From a candidate division NC10 bacterium SPGG6 (lineage in GTDB: Bacteria > Methylomirabilota > Methylomirabilia > Methylomirabilales > CSP1-5), in NCBI GenBank assembly GCA_001643535.1, contig LXTG01000029.1:1-16560 (forward strand): a stretch of DNA of 16,560 nt. The letters are read 5' to 3'. Each line of letters begins with the position of its first letter. Within the stretch, counting starts at the first letter, position 1. Shown piece by piece: positions 1 to 6,913 of this stretch. The notes beneath the pieces are model-generated. The model saw only the letters and a program-made list of their open reading frames with translations, was not told the DNA's origin and did no database searches. The translations under genes were made by a program, and so were the position numbers.

Positions 1-472
1 CCCTCAGGATGTCGCTGAGCTGCTGATCCTCGGTTTCGTACTGTTTCTCGATAAGGGTGCGGAGCGTGTACTCCCCGGCAATGACCGGGAATAGATCGTA
101 CCGGGTGATGAACTTGAGGTCCTCGATGAGGCCCAGGTTAGTCGGATCGGCCATCGCCACGGTCAGGGTCCGCCCCTCCCGCTTCAGCGGAAGAACCGTG
201 TGCCTCAGCGCCATGTCCGCTGGAATCAGCTTGGAGATGTGGGGGTCGACTTTGAACTGCGACAGGTCCACCGCGGGCATGCGATACTGGCGCGCCAGCA
301 CCTTGGTGATGGCGTTCTCCTCCACCAGGCCCTGCTTGACGAGCAGATACCCGAGACGATGGCCAGACGACTTCTGCTCAGACAAGACCTGCTGGCACTG
401 TTCCTCAGTGAGTAGGCCTTCCCGAATCAGAATCTCGCCTAAGCGGTCGCCACCTGTGGCCGTGGTCGTCAT
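1..472 (-). CDS. pilB: Type IV pilus assembly / type II secretion ATPase, N-terminal part (PilB/GspE family), cut by window edge
   Basis: Translating the minus strand from an ATG at 472-470 gives an open frame of 157 codons that runs off the left edge. The protein starts MTTTATGGDRLGEILIREGL and continues through an LGYLLVKQGLV repeat, an ARQY segment and LTVAMADPTN. This is the classical MshEN/T2SSE N-terminal domain of PilB, GspE and MshE. In these proteins the domain binds c-di-GMP or the inner-membrane platform and precedes the hexameric AAA-type ATPase that powers pilus extension or secretion. The ATPase core (Walker A, His and Asp boxes) would lie outside the window, so PilB cannot be told from GspE, and a protein consisting only of the MshEN domain is also possible. 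No strong Shine-Dalgarno sequence precedes the ATG. The gene diverges from the trxB remnant to its right. Confidence 0.75.
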   Translation of the reverse strand, partial: MTTTATGGDRLGEILIREGLLTEEQCQQVLSEQKSSGHRLGYLLVKQGLVEENAITKVLARQYRMPAVDLSQFKVDPHISKLIPADMALRHTVLPLKREGRTLTVAMADPTNLGLIEDLKFITRYDLFPVIAGEYTLRTLIEKQYETEDQQLSDILR

Positions 473-528
473 GGCTACCCAGAGCGTCGGAGAAACCGGG
501 ACAGCGACCCGCTGCAGTGCCGGACCCG

Positions 529-553
529 GTCGGCCGGCCGACTTCCGAAGTCG
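529..553. repeat. Two overlapping palindromes at the pilB/trxB-remnant junction
   Basis: A perfect 14-bp palindrome, GTCGGCCGGCCGAC (529-542), overlaps a second inverted repeat, CGACTT-ccg-AAGTCG (539-553). They fill the short gap between the divergent pilB start and the point where thioredoxin-reductase homology begins. They could be an operator for pilB, a recombination scar, or chance in GC-rich DNA. The sequence alone does not decide. Confidence 0.5.
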
Positions 554-557
554 ACCG

Positions 558-983
558 ATCTCGGTGGTCCATCGCCGCGACGCCCTGCGGGCTTCGAAGA
601 TCATGCAGGAACGGGCCCTTGCGAATCCCATCATCGCCTTCCAGTGGCAGAGCATGGTGGAGGAGATTCTGGGGGATGAGGGACATGAGGTGAAGGGGGT
701 CCGTCTCAAGAACGTGAAGACCGAGGCGCGGACCGAGATGGCATGCGATGGGGTCTTCATCGCCATCGGGCATAGGCCAAACACGGCCCTCTTTGCGGGG
801 CGGCTTCACATGGATGAGCGAGGCTACATCGTCACCGAGGACGGGACCAAGACCAGCGTCCCGGGGGTCTTTGCCTGCGGCGACGTCCAGGATCATGTGT
901 ATCGGCAGGCGGTGACCGCCGCGGGGAGTGGCTGTATGGCTGCGATGGATGCAGAGCGGTTTCTGGAGGCCGAAGGGGGCTGA
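558..983 (+). pseudogene. trxB: Thioredoxin reductase remnant, C-terminal half only
   Basis: From about codon 558 the frame reads ISVVHRRDALRASKIMQERA, the NADPH-domain segment of bacterial thioredoxin reductase. It continues through VVEEILGD-type sequence, IAIGHRPNT, GVFACGDV and the C-terminal QAVTAAGSGCMAAMDAERFL, ending at TGA 981-983. In the family this corresponds to roughly residue 170 to the end of a protein of about 310 residues. The N-terminal FAD Rossmann motif, the CxxC redox centre and the NADPH GxGxxA motif are absent, and the upstream DNA is antisense pilB. The frame stays open upstream into pilB (to an ATG at 57), but that part has no reductase character. A 127-residue peptide could start at ATG 603, but it could not be an active reductase. 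The gene is therefore a truncated remnant, or the junction is an assembly chimera. Confidence 0.8.
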
Positions 984-986
984 GGG

Positions 987-1090
987 TCAGCCGCTGGAAT
1001 GCTGTAATGCGAGCAGGCCTGTAGGCTCGGAACATTCTGAAGAGGTTGTTGCGTTCCAGCGTGCTAGCCTTCCAGCATCCCAGCAATTGT
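987..1090. repeat. 104-bp dispersed direct repeat, copy 1
   Basis: The segment running from TCAGCCGCT to CAGCAATTGT is repeated at 2228-2331 with only two substitutions (G/C near base 10 and T/G near base 19). It carries GGAA-rich and TTCCAGC-rich halves that can pair. Outside the 104-bp core, both copies are followed by imperfect CTGACAGCTGATCGCTAGCTGCTG-like sequence. Neither copy has a convincing reading frame. It looks like a dispersed intergenic element lying upstream of the DUF336 gene. Confidence 0.9.
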
Positions 1091-1126
1091 GTGCTGACAG
1101 CTGATCGCTAGCTGCTGGGGGGCGCG

Positions 1127-1560
1127 ATGCCAACGCGGGACAATATCAGCCTGACGCTCATGGACGCCAAGATTCTGCTGGAGGGGGCTGAAAAGAAGGC
1201 GATGGAGATTGGCGTCCCCATGGACATCGCCGTCGTGGATGACGGGGGCAATCTGCTCGCCTTTCACCGGATGGAGGGGCTAAGATCGCCAGCATCGACA
1301 TCGCCGTCAGCAAGGCCTATACCGCCGCGGCGGCCCGGACGCCGACCCACAAATACGGAGAACTCGCCCAGCCGGGAGGGCCCGTCTTCGGGATCTTCAC
1401 AAGCAATCAGGGACGGTTCAGTATCATACGCGGTGGGCTCCCCATTCTGATCGAGGGCCAGGTCGTCGGCGGAGTCGGGGTGGGTGCAGGGACACCGGAT
1501 CAGGATGTAGAGGTGGCCCAGGCGGGGATCGACACCCTTCTCCATTCCCTGTCGTCGTAA
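1127..1560 (+). pseudogene. HbpS/GlcG-like (DUF336) protein with a -1 frameshift
   Basis: ATG 1127 follows a GGGGGG run that can act as a ribosome binding site. The first ~50 codons (LMDAKILLEGAEKKAMEIGV, then PMDIAVVDDGGNLLAFHRMEG) match the N-terminal half of the HbpS/GlcG family. At the G run 1276-1279 the family frame shifts: adding one G restores AKIASIDIAVSKAYTAAAAR, then GGPVFGIFTSNQGRFSIIRGG and GGVGVGAGTPDQD, ending at TAA 1558-1560. The restored protein would have about 144 residues, the usual full length. Without correction the frame ends at 1450 with unrelated sequence. Family members bind haem or act in redox or glycolate-linked contexts; the actual role here is unknown. Because the break is in a homopolymer, it may be a sequencing error and not a true mutation. 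Confidence 0.85.
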
Positions 1561-1575
1561 TCCGGAGGACCATCG

Positions 1576-2196
1576 ATGGCGACGCTCCTCCAGCTCGTCC
1601 TGGACGAGCCAGATCGGAGGGTTGCCCTAGAGATGGCCCGTCAGCTGGCCGGCCTGGTCGACGCGTTTGAGCTCGGGCCTCGGCTGCTCCGCGCCGAGGG
1701 CCCGGCCTTCGTGACGGCGGTGCGTGACACGGTGCCGGACCGGCCACTGGCCTGCTGGGCCGAGACCGAGAGAGAGGTTGAAGCGCTACTCGAGGTCGGG
1801 GTAGAGGGGGTGACGGTGCCAGCGTCCCTCTCCGACGAAGTGCTCTCTAGTGTCATCGCACGGGGCCGGGAGACGGGGCGGCGGATCCTGCTGGATCTGG
1901 TCAGCGTTTCTGACCCGGCGGCGCAGGATGCGCGATTGAGGAGGCTCAAGCCAGATCTCCTCAAGGTTCCGGTGGAGATCAACTTCCGGGAAGTGCTGGG
2001 GAAGCTCCGGGAACTGGAAATTCCCCTGGCTTTCAGTGGTGACTGGAGCGTGGCCCAGGTCCCGTGGCTCCTGCTCTACCGGCCGGTCGCCCTGATCGCC
2101 GGATCCGTGGTCACGACGGCTCCAGAGCCGAAACGGATCGTCGAGGCCATCCGCGCCAGGATGGCGATTGTCCCCACGATGAGCCACTTCTACTAG
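1576..2196 (+). CDS. OMP decarboxylase-superfamily protein, hexulose-6-phosphate synthase-like, catalytic motif not conserved
   Basis: ATG 1576 has a GGAGG about 8 nt upstream and lies 15 nt after the DUF336 frame, so the two are probably co-transcribed. The 206-residue protein has the (beta/alpha)8 layout of hexulose-phosphate synthase. LQLVLD ends strand 1 (D10), FELGP (32-36) matches the VEIGTP strand, ILLDLVSVSDP (104-114) matches ILVDMINVKD, and VALIAGSVV (171-179) matches the phosphate-binding VVGGGI strand. The active-site strand is different: where HPS and OMPDC have ADLKxxD, this protein has ACWAET (59-64), so the catalytic Asp and Lys are lost. Normal HPS activity (ribulose-5-phosphate plus formaldehyde) is therefore unlikely. 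A different reaction or a binding role is possible. Assignment to the superfamily is fairly secure; the function is not known. Confidence 0.75.
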   Translation: MATLLQLVLDEPDRRVALEMARQLAGLVDAFELGPRLLRAEGPAFVTAVRDTVPDRPLACWAETEREVEALLEVGVEGVTVPASLSDEVLSSVIARGRETGRRILLDLVSVSDPAAQDARLRRLKPDLLKVPVEINFREVLGKLRELEIPLAFSGDWSVAQVPWLLLYRPVALIAGSVVTTAPEPKRIVEAIRARMAIVPTMSHFY

Positions 2197-2227
2197 GGCC
2201 CCTCTTGTGAGAAAAAGCAGTCAGCAA

Positions 2228-2331
2228 TCAGCCGCTCGAATGCTGGAATGCGAGCAGGCCTGTAGGCTCGGAACATTCTGAAGAGGTTGTTGCGTTCCAG
2301 CGTGCTAGCCTTCCAGCATCCCAGCAATTGT
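2228..2331. repeat. 104-bp dispersed direct repeat, copy 2
   Basis: This copy differs from 987-1090 at two positions. It has a perfect 9-bp inverted pair, ATGCTGGAA near its left end and TTCCAGCAT near its right end, which copy 1 has lost by one base. It is preceded by TCAGCAA and followed by GCCGACTGCTGACTGCTG, again echoing the CAGC/GCTG-rich borders of copy 1. It ends 35 bp before the cupin start codon, so promoter or processing signals for that gene could lie inside it. Confidence 0.9.
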
Positions 2332-2366
2332 TTGCCGACTGCTGACTGCTGTTCCAGAGGTGGGCG

Positions 2367-2690
2367 ATGGAATGGGTGAAGCTGGAAGAGCGCCGGCGCT
2401 TCTCCCCAGAGAAGATGGTCAAGGCCGGTCTTTTTGAGACCGGCCGTTTCTTCTGCGACCTATACTGCTTTGAGCCTGGACAGGCCCAGAAACCTCACAC
2501 ACATTCCGACTCTGACAAGATCTATGTGGTCCTGGAGGGGCAAGGGAGGTTTCGGGTAGGGGAGGAGGAGCGGGATCTGGGTGCGGCCACGGCAATCCTC
2601 GCCCCCGCCGGGGTCGAGCACGGGGTCGTCAGTCTTGGGCCAGGCCGGCTGATACTCCTCGTGTTCATGACACCGAAACCGGAGCACTGA
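2367..2690 (+). CDS. Small single-domain cupin protein
   Basis: ATG 2367 is preceded by AGAGGTGG, an acceptable ribosome binding site. The 107-residue protein is one cupin_2 beta-barrel. Motif 1 is KPHTHSDSDKIYVVLEGQG (about 47-65), with the two metal-ligand histidines and the closing glycine, but Asp/Lys stand where the usual glutamate is found. Motif 2 is APAGVEHGVVSLGPG (about 83-97), with the third histidine. Such proteins bind a divalent metal and serve as isomerases, dioxygenases or small-ligand sensors; nothing here fixes the substrate. A perfect hairpin lies within its first 30 codons (2423-2445). It stands alone, between a dispersed repeat and thiI. Confidence 0.85.
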   Translation: MEWVKLEERRRFSPEKMVKAGLFETGRFFCDLYCFEPGQAQKPHTHSDSDKIYVVLEGQGRFRVGEEERDLGAATAILAPAGVEHGVVSLGPGRLILLVFMTPKPEH

Positions 2691-2762
2691 AGGCGGGATC
2701 ATCCGGTTTGGTCCGATCTCTGGCTCCCAAACGCTCCTGAGGTTTGGACTCTGAGATTTGCG

Positions 2763-3935
2763 ATGACTGCCCTCGTGGTCCATTACCACGAAATTGCACT
2801 CAAGGCCCGCAATCGTCCCCTCTTTGTGAACCAGCTGGTCCTCAATCTGGGAAGGGCCACTGCCGGTCTCCCGGTGCGTCGGATCCGGAAGCTTCCAGGC
2901 CGGGTCGTGCTCGAACTTTCCGAGGAGGGCTCGGCCGGGGCGGCTGCGGACCGGGTCCGGCAGGTCTTTGGGGTGGCCAACTGCTCGCCGGCCTATCGCT
3001 CATCCTTGACCCTTGATGCCCTGCAGGAGACGGCCGAGAAGGTCCTGACAGGGCAGTCCTTCCAAACCTTCCGGGTGACTGCCCGCCGGGGGGCATACAA
3101 GGCCTTCCCCCTCACGTCCCAACAGCTGAACGAAGTCCTGGGGAGCTTTGTGCTGCAGCGGTATTCGGCCAGAGTGGACCTGAAAAACCCGGAACTCACA
3201 CTCTTTGTTGAGATCCTGCCAAGGGAGGCCTTCCTCTACTTGGAAAAAGTTCCGGGGGTGGGCGGACTCCCGGTTGGGGTGGGGGGAAGGGTCATCGCGC
3301 TCGTTTCGGGAGGTATCGACTCTCCGGTGGCTGCGTATCGCATGATGCGACGGGGGTGTCTCGTGACCTTTGTCCACTTCCACGGGGCCCCCTTCTTGGA
3401 TCGTCGGACCCAGGAGAAAACCAGAGAGATCGTCAAACTCCTCACCCGCTTTCAATACGCCTCTCGGCTCTATATGGTCCCTTTCGGCGAGGTCCAGCAG
3501 GAAGTGGTGTTGAATACCCGTGGTCCTTACCGGGTCCTCCTCTACCGCCGTCTGATGGCCCGGATCGCGGAGCACCTCGCCAGCCTCGAGGGGGCCGGGG
3601 CCCTGGTCACGGGTGAGAGTCTTGGGCAGGTGGCCTCCCAGACCTTGGAGAACCTCACTGTGATCGAGGAGGCGGTGACGCTTCCCATCCTCCGCCCCCT
3701 GGTCGGGATGGATAAAGCAGAGATCTCGGAGCAGGCCAGGGGGATCGAGACCTATGAGATTTCTATCCAGCCTGACCAGGACTGCTGTACCCTCTTTGTC
3801 CCCCGGCACCCGGCCACCCGGGCGACGATAGAGGAGATCGGCAGGGCAGAGCTCACCCTCGACATCGACCGCCTGGTAAAAATGGGGGTGGAGCGGGCCG
3901 AGCTGGAAGTATTTGCCTTCCCGGAGGCCCCGTGA
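2763..3935 (+). CDS. thiI: tRNA uracil 4-sulfurtransferase ThiI, without rhodanese domain
   Basis: This 390-residue protein has the ThiI layout. An N-terminal ferredoxin-like region begins HYHEIALKARNRPLFVNQL and is followed by a THUMP domain (to about residue 165). The PP-loop ATP-pyrophosphatase domain carries SGGIDSP at 182-188, then VHFHG, TGESLGQVASQT and a QDCC pair of cysteines at 341-342, the position of the family's conserved cysteine. ThiI adenylates tRNA U8 and inserts sulfur to give 4-thiouridine, and in some bacteria also feeds sulfur to thiamine thiazole synthesis. The C-terminal rhodanese domain of enterobacterial ThiI is missing, as in the short Bacillus-type form, so a cysteine desulfurase would have to supply sulfur directly. 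The ATG at 2763 fits the usual N-terminus but has no clear Shine-Dalgarno sequence. Confidence 0.95.
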   Translation: MTALVVHYHEIALKARNRPLFVNQLVLNLGRATAGLPVRRIRKLPGRVVLELSEEGSAGAAADRVRQVFGVANCSPAYRSSLTLDALQETAEKVLTGQSFQTFRVTARRGAYKAFPLTSQQLNEVLGSFVLQRYSARVDLKNPELTLFVEILPREAFLYLEKVPGVGGLPVGVGGRVIALVSGGIDSPVAAYRMMRRGCLVTFVHFHGAPFLDRRTQEKTREIVKLLTRFQYASRLYMVPFGEVQQEVVLNTRGPYRVLLYRRLMARIAEHLASLEGAGALVTGESLGQVASQTLENLTVIEEAVTLPILRPLVGMDKAEISEQARGIETYEISIQPDQDCCTLFVPRHPATRATIEEIGRAELTLDIDRLVKMGVERAELEVFAFPEAP

Positions 3936-4008
3936 GCAAGACCGATTGGGAGTCTTCCTCGTCAGGCAATGACGCGATTCACCTGGCTGAGGCAGAAAGG
4001 GGGGTAAT

Positions 4009-4200
4009 ATGAGAAAGGCCTTGATCGGACTAGCCGCCCTTGCGATTGGGCTCTTGATCGCGGCTGGTGTGGTGGGGTTTTTGGCCCTTTATGGCAAGCT
4101 CCCGCTCCATATACACATCGCCTTGGCGATGCTTGGAGCGATTCTTTCTATCGCGGCGAATGCCGGGGTGATCATTTACGTTGTCTCCCACAAGGAGTGA
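4009..4200 (+). CDS. Small two-helix membrane protein, unknown function
   Basis: ATG 4009 has an excellent ribosome binding site (AAAGGGGGG, about 5 nt spacing), which is the main reason to accept this 63-residue frame. The protein has a basic start (MRKA), a first hydrophobic helix at about residues 5-28, a short polar turn (YGKLPLHIH) and a second helix at about 36-58, ending in SHKE. Such proteins are often accessory subunits of membrane complexes, but I recognise no family. It follows thiI by 73 nt and converges with the minus-strand gene that ends at 4248. Confidence 0.7.
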   Translation: MRKALIGLAALAIGLLIAAGVVGFLALYGKLPLHIHIALAMLGAILSIAANAGVIIYVVSHKE

Positions 4201-4247
4201 CGTGACTCTGTTAAAGCGGTTCTGGTCTGGCCAGCAGGGGACCGACC

Positions 4248-4586
4248 TCAATCCTTGCCTTCATCCCGCTTTTGAAGCCCCTTCATTTTCTCCCGGACCC
4301 ACTCCTCGAATGGGGTGGGCTCCTTCACAAGGGGGACGAACTCCTCATCGATGTACCGGTGGTTGAGGACCACAGGGATCCAGCGGATCCAGTCTTCACG
4401 GTCGGAGATCGTTTGGGCTTTCAACATCCCGTTCTCGAGGTCCATCTTGAAGCCGGTGGGGATCGCCGAGAGCATCTCGAAGGCCTCTTGAGAGATGTGA
4501 AGACAATGAGTCCCGAGGGGGATATCTGAGCGCTCCTTGGAAAAGCCCTGAATCGAACCGTCATCAGTGTAATATACGTAAGCCAT
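4248..4586 (-). CDS. Small soluble protein of unknown function, downstream of the SurA/PpiD-like gene
   Basis: The frame is open from an ATG at 4676, but that start lies inside the upstream chaperone gene. The ATG at 4586-4584, preceded by AAGAAG and 23 nt after the chaperone stop, is preferred and gives 112 residues. The protein begins MAYVYYTDDGSIQGFSKERS and is acidic and tryptophan-containing (EDWIRWIPVVLNHRYIDEEF). It ends in a charged helix (EEWVREKMKGLQKRDEGKD). There is no signal peptide or membrane segment. I recognise no family; the short spacing suggests co-transcription with the chaperone gene. Confidence 0.75.
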   Translation of the reverse strand: MAYVYYTDDGSIQGFSKERSDIPLGTHCLHISQEAFEMLSAIPTGFKMDLENGMLKAQTISDREDWIRWIPVVLNHRYIDEEFVPLVKEPTPFEEWVREKMKGLQKRDEGKD

Positions 4587-4609
4587 AAAGATTTCTTCTT
4601 GGCGAAAGA

Positions 4610-5614
4610 CTACGTGAGCCCCTCTGCAATCTCGATCTGGGCGCGCCGCACGAGCTCCTGTACCCACATCGACCATATCCTGAGCTGCTTCTCCGAAAGG
4701 CGCTGCTGCGTCCAGGCTTCCTTCTCCTTTTCAAAGGCCTCCCGCGTGGCGGCCTCGCGATCCAGAAGTTGAATCAGGAAATAAGACTTCCCTCCCTCGA
4801 CCACGGGGCTGATCTCTCTCTCCTTCAAGCGGAGGATCGCCAGGTGAAACCCCCGGCTGTCCAGGGGGTCCACCACGGCCTCGCCAAAGGCGAAGGGTTT
4901 CGACCGTTTGAGCTCCAGGCCTGAGTTTTGCAGGAGTTTTTTACGCAGGGTTCCCTTCTGGCTGGCTCGTGCGTGGAGGTCTTCGAGGCGGGTCTTGTTC
5001 TCCTCTGATCGGGGGAGGCTGACGTAGGCGACACGGACCTTCTCCTTGGCAGTCCGGAAGGTTCCCCATGCCTCGGCCTCCGAAACTTTGGCGGACCCTT
5101 GAATGAGAGTGGCCAACTTTCGGCGGAGGAGATCCCGGCGAATCGTCTCTTCGTATTGCTCCGGCGTCAGACGGTTCGCCTCCAGCAGTCGCCGATAGCG
5201 CAGCGGGCTGAATTTCCCCTCTTCGGTGAAAAGGGGTTCCTGCATGACGGCAGCGGCCAATTCCTCGCGGGAGACGGTGAGCCCATACCGCTCTGCCGCC
5301 TGCAAGAGGAGTCGGGAGGTGATGAGGCCATTCAGGACCTGGTGGCGAATGCCGAGTTTGCTCACCAGATCGTCCTTCCACTGATCGCCGTAGATTCGTT
5401 GCAAGGCCTGCACCCGCTCCCGGTAGGCCCGTTGGAACTCCGGGCGAGGGATGGATTCCCCATTGACCGTGGCGGCGCCCCCGAGATTACGGCCCAGACC
5501 GGGGCCGCCAGATTGCATTCCATAGACCAGGAAAATCGTCGCGATGAAAGATGCGATGACCAACCAGAGGGTGATGCTAAGAGCCTTCATGTTTTTGCGT
5601 ATTGAGCGAAGCAT
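4610..5614 (-). CDS. Membrane-anchored SurA/PpiD-like periplasmic chaperone lacking a rotamase domain
   Basis: The start ATG (5614-5612) has CGGAG about 8 nt upstream. The 334-residue protein opens like PpiD: MLRSIRKNMKALSITLWLVI with one anchor helix (about 11-32), then ATVNGESIPRPEFQRAYRER, the SurA_N_3 chaperone domain (about 48-190). The C-terminal part resembles the end of PpiD (ILRLKEREISPVVEGGKSYF, then a long charged helix). The parvulin-type peptidyl-prolyl isomerase domain that normally lies between is absent, which explains a length of 334 against about 620 for PpiD. The likely role is helping exported proteins fold at the periplasmic side of the inner membrane. It is transcribed divergently from mreB. 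Confidence 0.85.
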   Translation of the reverse strand: MLRSIRKNMKALSITLWLVIASFIATIFLVYGMQSGGPGLGRNLGGAATVNGESIPRPEFQRAYRERVQALQRIYGDQWKDDLVSKLGIRHQVLNGLITSRLLLQAAERYGLTVSREELAAAVMQEPLFTEEGKFSPLRYRRLLEANRLTPEQYEETIRRDLLRRKLATLIQGSAKVSEAEAWGTFRTAKEKVRVAYVSLPRSEENKTRLEDLHARASQKGTLRKKLLQNSGLELKRSKPFAFGEAVVDPLDSRGFHLAILRLKEREISPVVEGGKSYFLIQLLDREAATREAFEKEKEAWTQQRLSEKQLRIWSMWVQELVRRAQIEIAEGLT

Positions 5615-5649
5615 GTCTTACTCCGTTGGAGACCCCTATTGCCAAGAAA

Positions 5650-5679
5650 AGGATACCCAATGGCCTGGCCGGTCCGCAA
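5650..5679 (-). promoter_or_regulatory. Possible sigma70-type promoter of the chaperone gene
   Basis: On the minus strand TTGCGG (complement of 5674-5679), an 18-bp spacer and TATCCT (complement of 5650-5655) resemble -35 and -10 boxes, about 35 bp upstream of the start codon. This is a consensus match only. Confidence 0.4.
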
Positions 5680-5719
5680 CAGTTTTTTTCCCTGTCTGGC
5701 GCCCGATGAGGGAAAACCC

Positions 5720-5748
5720 TTGTCTTTACAGCATGGCTATGGTAATCA
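5720..5748 (+). promoter_or_regulatory. Possible sigma70-type promoter of the mreB operon
   Basis: TTGTCT (5720-5725), a 17-bp spacer and TAATCA (5743-5748) form a plausible promoter 59 bp upstream of the mreB start. It lies in the 193-bp divergent region between the chaperone gene and mreB, where a promoter for the cell-shape operon is expected. Confidence 0.45.
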
Positions 5749-5807
5749 TCTATCCGCGTTCGGTGCGTGAAGGGATCATCGGACGGTAGGAGAAAGGAGC
5801 GGGGCTT

Positions 5808-6836
5808 ATGCTCTTGGGCTGGATCTACGGTATGTTTTCCAACGACCTCGCCATTGATCTCGGGACCGCCAACACGCTCATCTACGTCCGGGGGAAAGGG
5901 ATCGTCCTTTCTGAACCTTCGGTGGTCGCGGTGAAGAAGGGGACGAGCCATGTGCTGAAGGTTGGGAGAGAGGCCAAGGAGATGGTGGGCCGGACCCCGG
6001 CGAGCATCGTCGCGATCCGACCACTCCAGGATGGGGTCATTGCCGACTTTGATATCACCGAGGCGATGATCCGCGCGTTCATTGTCAAGATCCATAACCG
6101 GAAGACGCTCGTCCGGCCCCGGATTGTGATCGGTATCCCCTCCGGGATTACCCAGGTGGAGAAGCGCGCGATTCGGGATTGTGCGGAACAGGCGGGTGCC
6201 CGGGAGATCTATCTCATTGAAGAGCCGATGGCGGCGTCCATCGGGGCAGGTCTGCCGATTCACGAGCCTTCGGGGAATATGATCGTGGACATCGGTGGCG
6301 GGACCACCGAGGTGGCGGTGATCTCTCTCGCCGGGATCGTTTACAGTCAGTCCATCCGTATCGCCGGCGACGAGATGGACGAGGGGATCATTCAGTACTT
6401 GAAGCGGAAGTTTAACCTGCTGGTGGGAGAGCGGACCGCGGAGCACATTAAGATCCAGGCTGGCTCGGCCTATCCCTTCGATGAGCCGCGGAAGATAGAG
6501 ATCAAAGGGCGGGACCTGATGGACGGGATTCCTAAGACCATGACGGTCACCGACAGCGATATCCGGGAGGCACTGCACGATCCGATTTACGCGATCGTAG
6601 ATGCGGTGAAGACCGCTCTGGAGCGGACCCCGCCGGAGTTGGCGGCGGATATCGCCGAGAAGGGGATCGTCATGACGGGTGGGGGCTCCCTCCTCCACGG
6701 CCTTGACACCCTCATCGGCTTGGAGACCCACCTCAAGATGACCATCGCGGAGGATCCCCTCTCCTGTGTGGTTCTGGGGGCTGGCAAGGTCTTGGACGAG
6801 CTGGACCTGTTGAAGTCGGTCTGTCTCGAAAACTAG
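5808..6836 (+). CDS. mreB: Rod shape-determining protein MreB (bacterial actin)
   Basis: The 342-residue protein is a full-length MreB. The phosphate-1 loop is DLGTANT at 17-23, the phosphate-2 motif is DIGGGTTEVAVIS starting near 161, the LIEEPMAASIGAGLP segment carries the catalytic glutamate, and MTGGGSLLHGLD is the adenosine loop. MreB polymerises into short membrane-bound filaments that direct the elongasome around the cell. ATG 5808 is preceded by AAAGGAG at 8 nt. A second ATG at 5832 (MFSNDLAIDLG) is nearer the usual family start, but its upstream sequence is a poorer binding site. It is the first gene of mreBCD-mrdA-rodA; a 162-bp gap with a repeat element separates it from mreC. Confidence 0.97.
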   Translation: MLLGWIYGMFSNDLAIDLGTANTLIYVRGKGIVLSEPSVVAVKKGTSHVLKVGREAKEMVGRTPASIVAIRPLQDGVIADFDITEAMIRAFIVKIHNRKTLVRPRIVIGIPSGITQVEKRAIRDCAEQAGAREIYLIEEPMAASIGAGLPIHEPSGNMIVDIGGGTTEVAVISLAGIVYSQSIRIAGDEMDEGIIQYLKRKFNLLVGERTAEHIKIQAGSAYPFDEPRKIEIKGRDLMDGIPKTMTVTDSDIREALHDPIYAIVDAVKTALERTPPELAADIAEKGIVMTGGGSLLHGLDTLIGLETHLKMTIAEDPLSCVVLGAGKVLDELDLLKSVCLEN

Positions 6837-6913
6837 ATGACCGATGACGGCTCGACTGAGGGCTTCGAGTGAGCCTCAGCCGAACTCCTCGCCGAAGTCG
6901 GATGACCGATGAC
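6836..6913. repeat. Palindromic element flanked by 13-bp direct repeats, between mreB and mreC
   Basis: GATGACCGATGAC occurs at 6836-6848, touching the mreB stop codon, and again at 6901-6913, followed by further ATGACCGATGAG and CATGACCG units. The 52 bp between the copies can fold: GGCTC (6849-6853) pairs with GAGCC (6871-6875), or alternatively CTGAGG (6856-6861) pairs with CCTCAG (6874-6879). It has no coding character. It may be a dispersed repeat, and a hairpin inside the operon could tune mreB against mreCD expression. Confidence 0.7.

Noticed and set aside
57..557. N-terminal part of the long plus-strand frame ending at 983
   Set aside because: It is antisense to the clear PilB/GspE N-terminal domain and has no reductase or other protein character; only the part after about 558 is homologous to TrxB.
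987..2352. Repeats considered as a CRISPR array
   Set aside because: Only two 104-bp copies about 1.1 kb apart with genes between them; no short regular spacers and no cas genes.
3000..3809. Minus-strand open frame of 269 codons opposite thiI
   Set aside because: Antisense shadow of a conserved gene, with no ribosome binding site or recognisable motif.
4213..4272. AAAGCGG/CCGCTTT inverted repeat between the convergent genes as a bidirectional terminator
   Set aside because: Seven-bp arms with a 46-nt loop, one arm inside the coding region; too weak to call.
5577..6731. Minus-strand open frame of 384 codons opposite mreB
   Set aside because: Its composition (rich in Arg, His, Pro, Gly, Asp) is that of an antisense shadow; mreB on the other strand is unmistakable.
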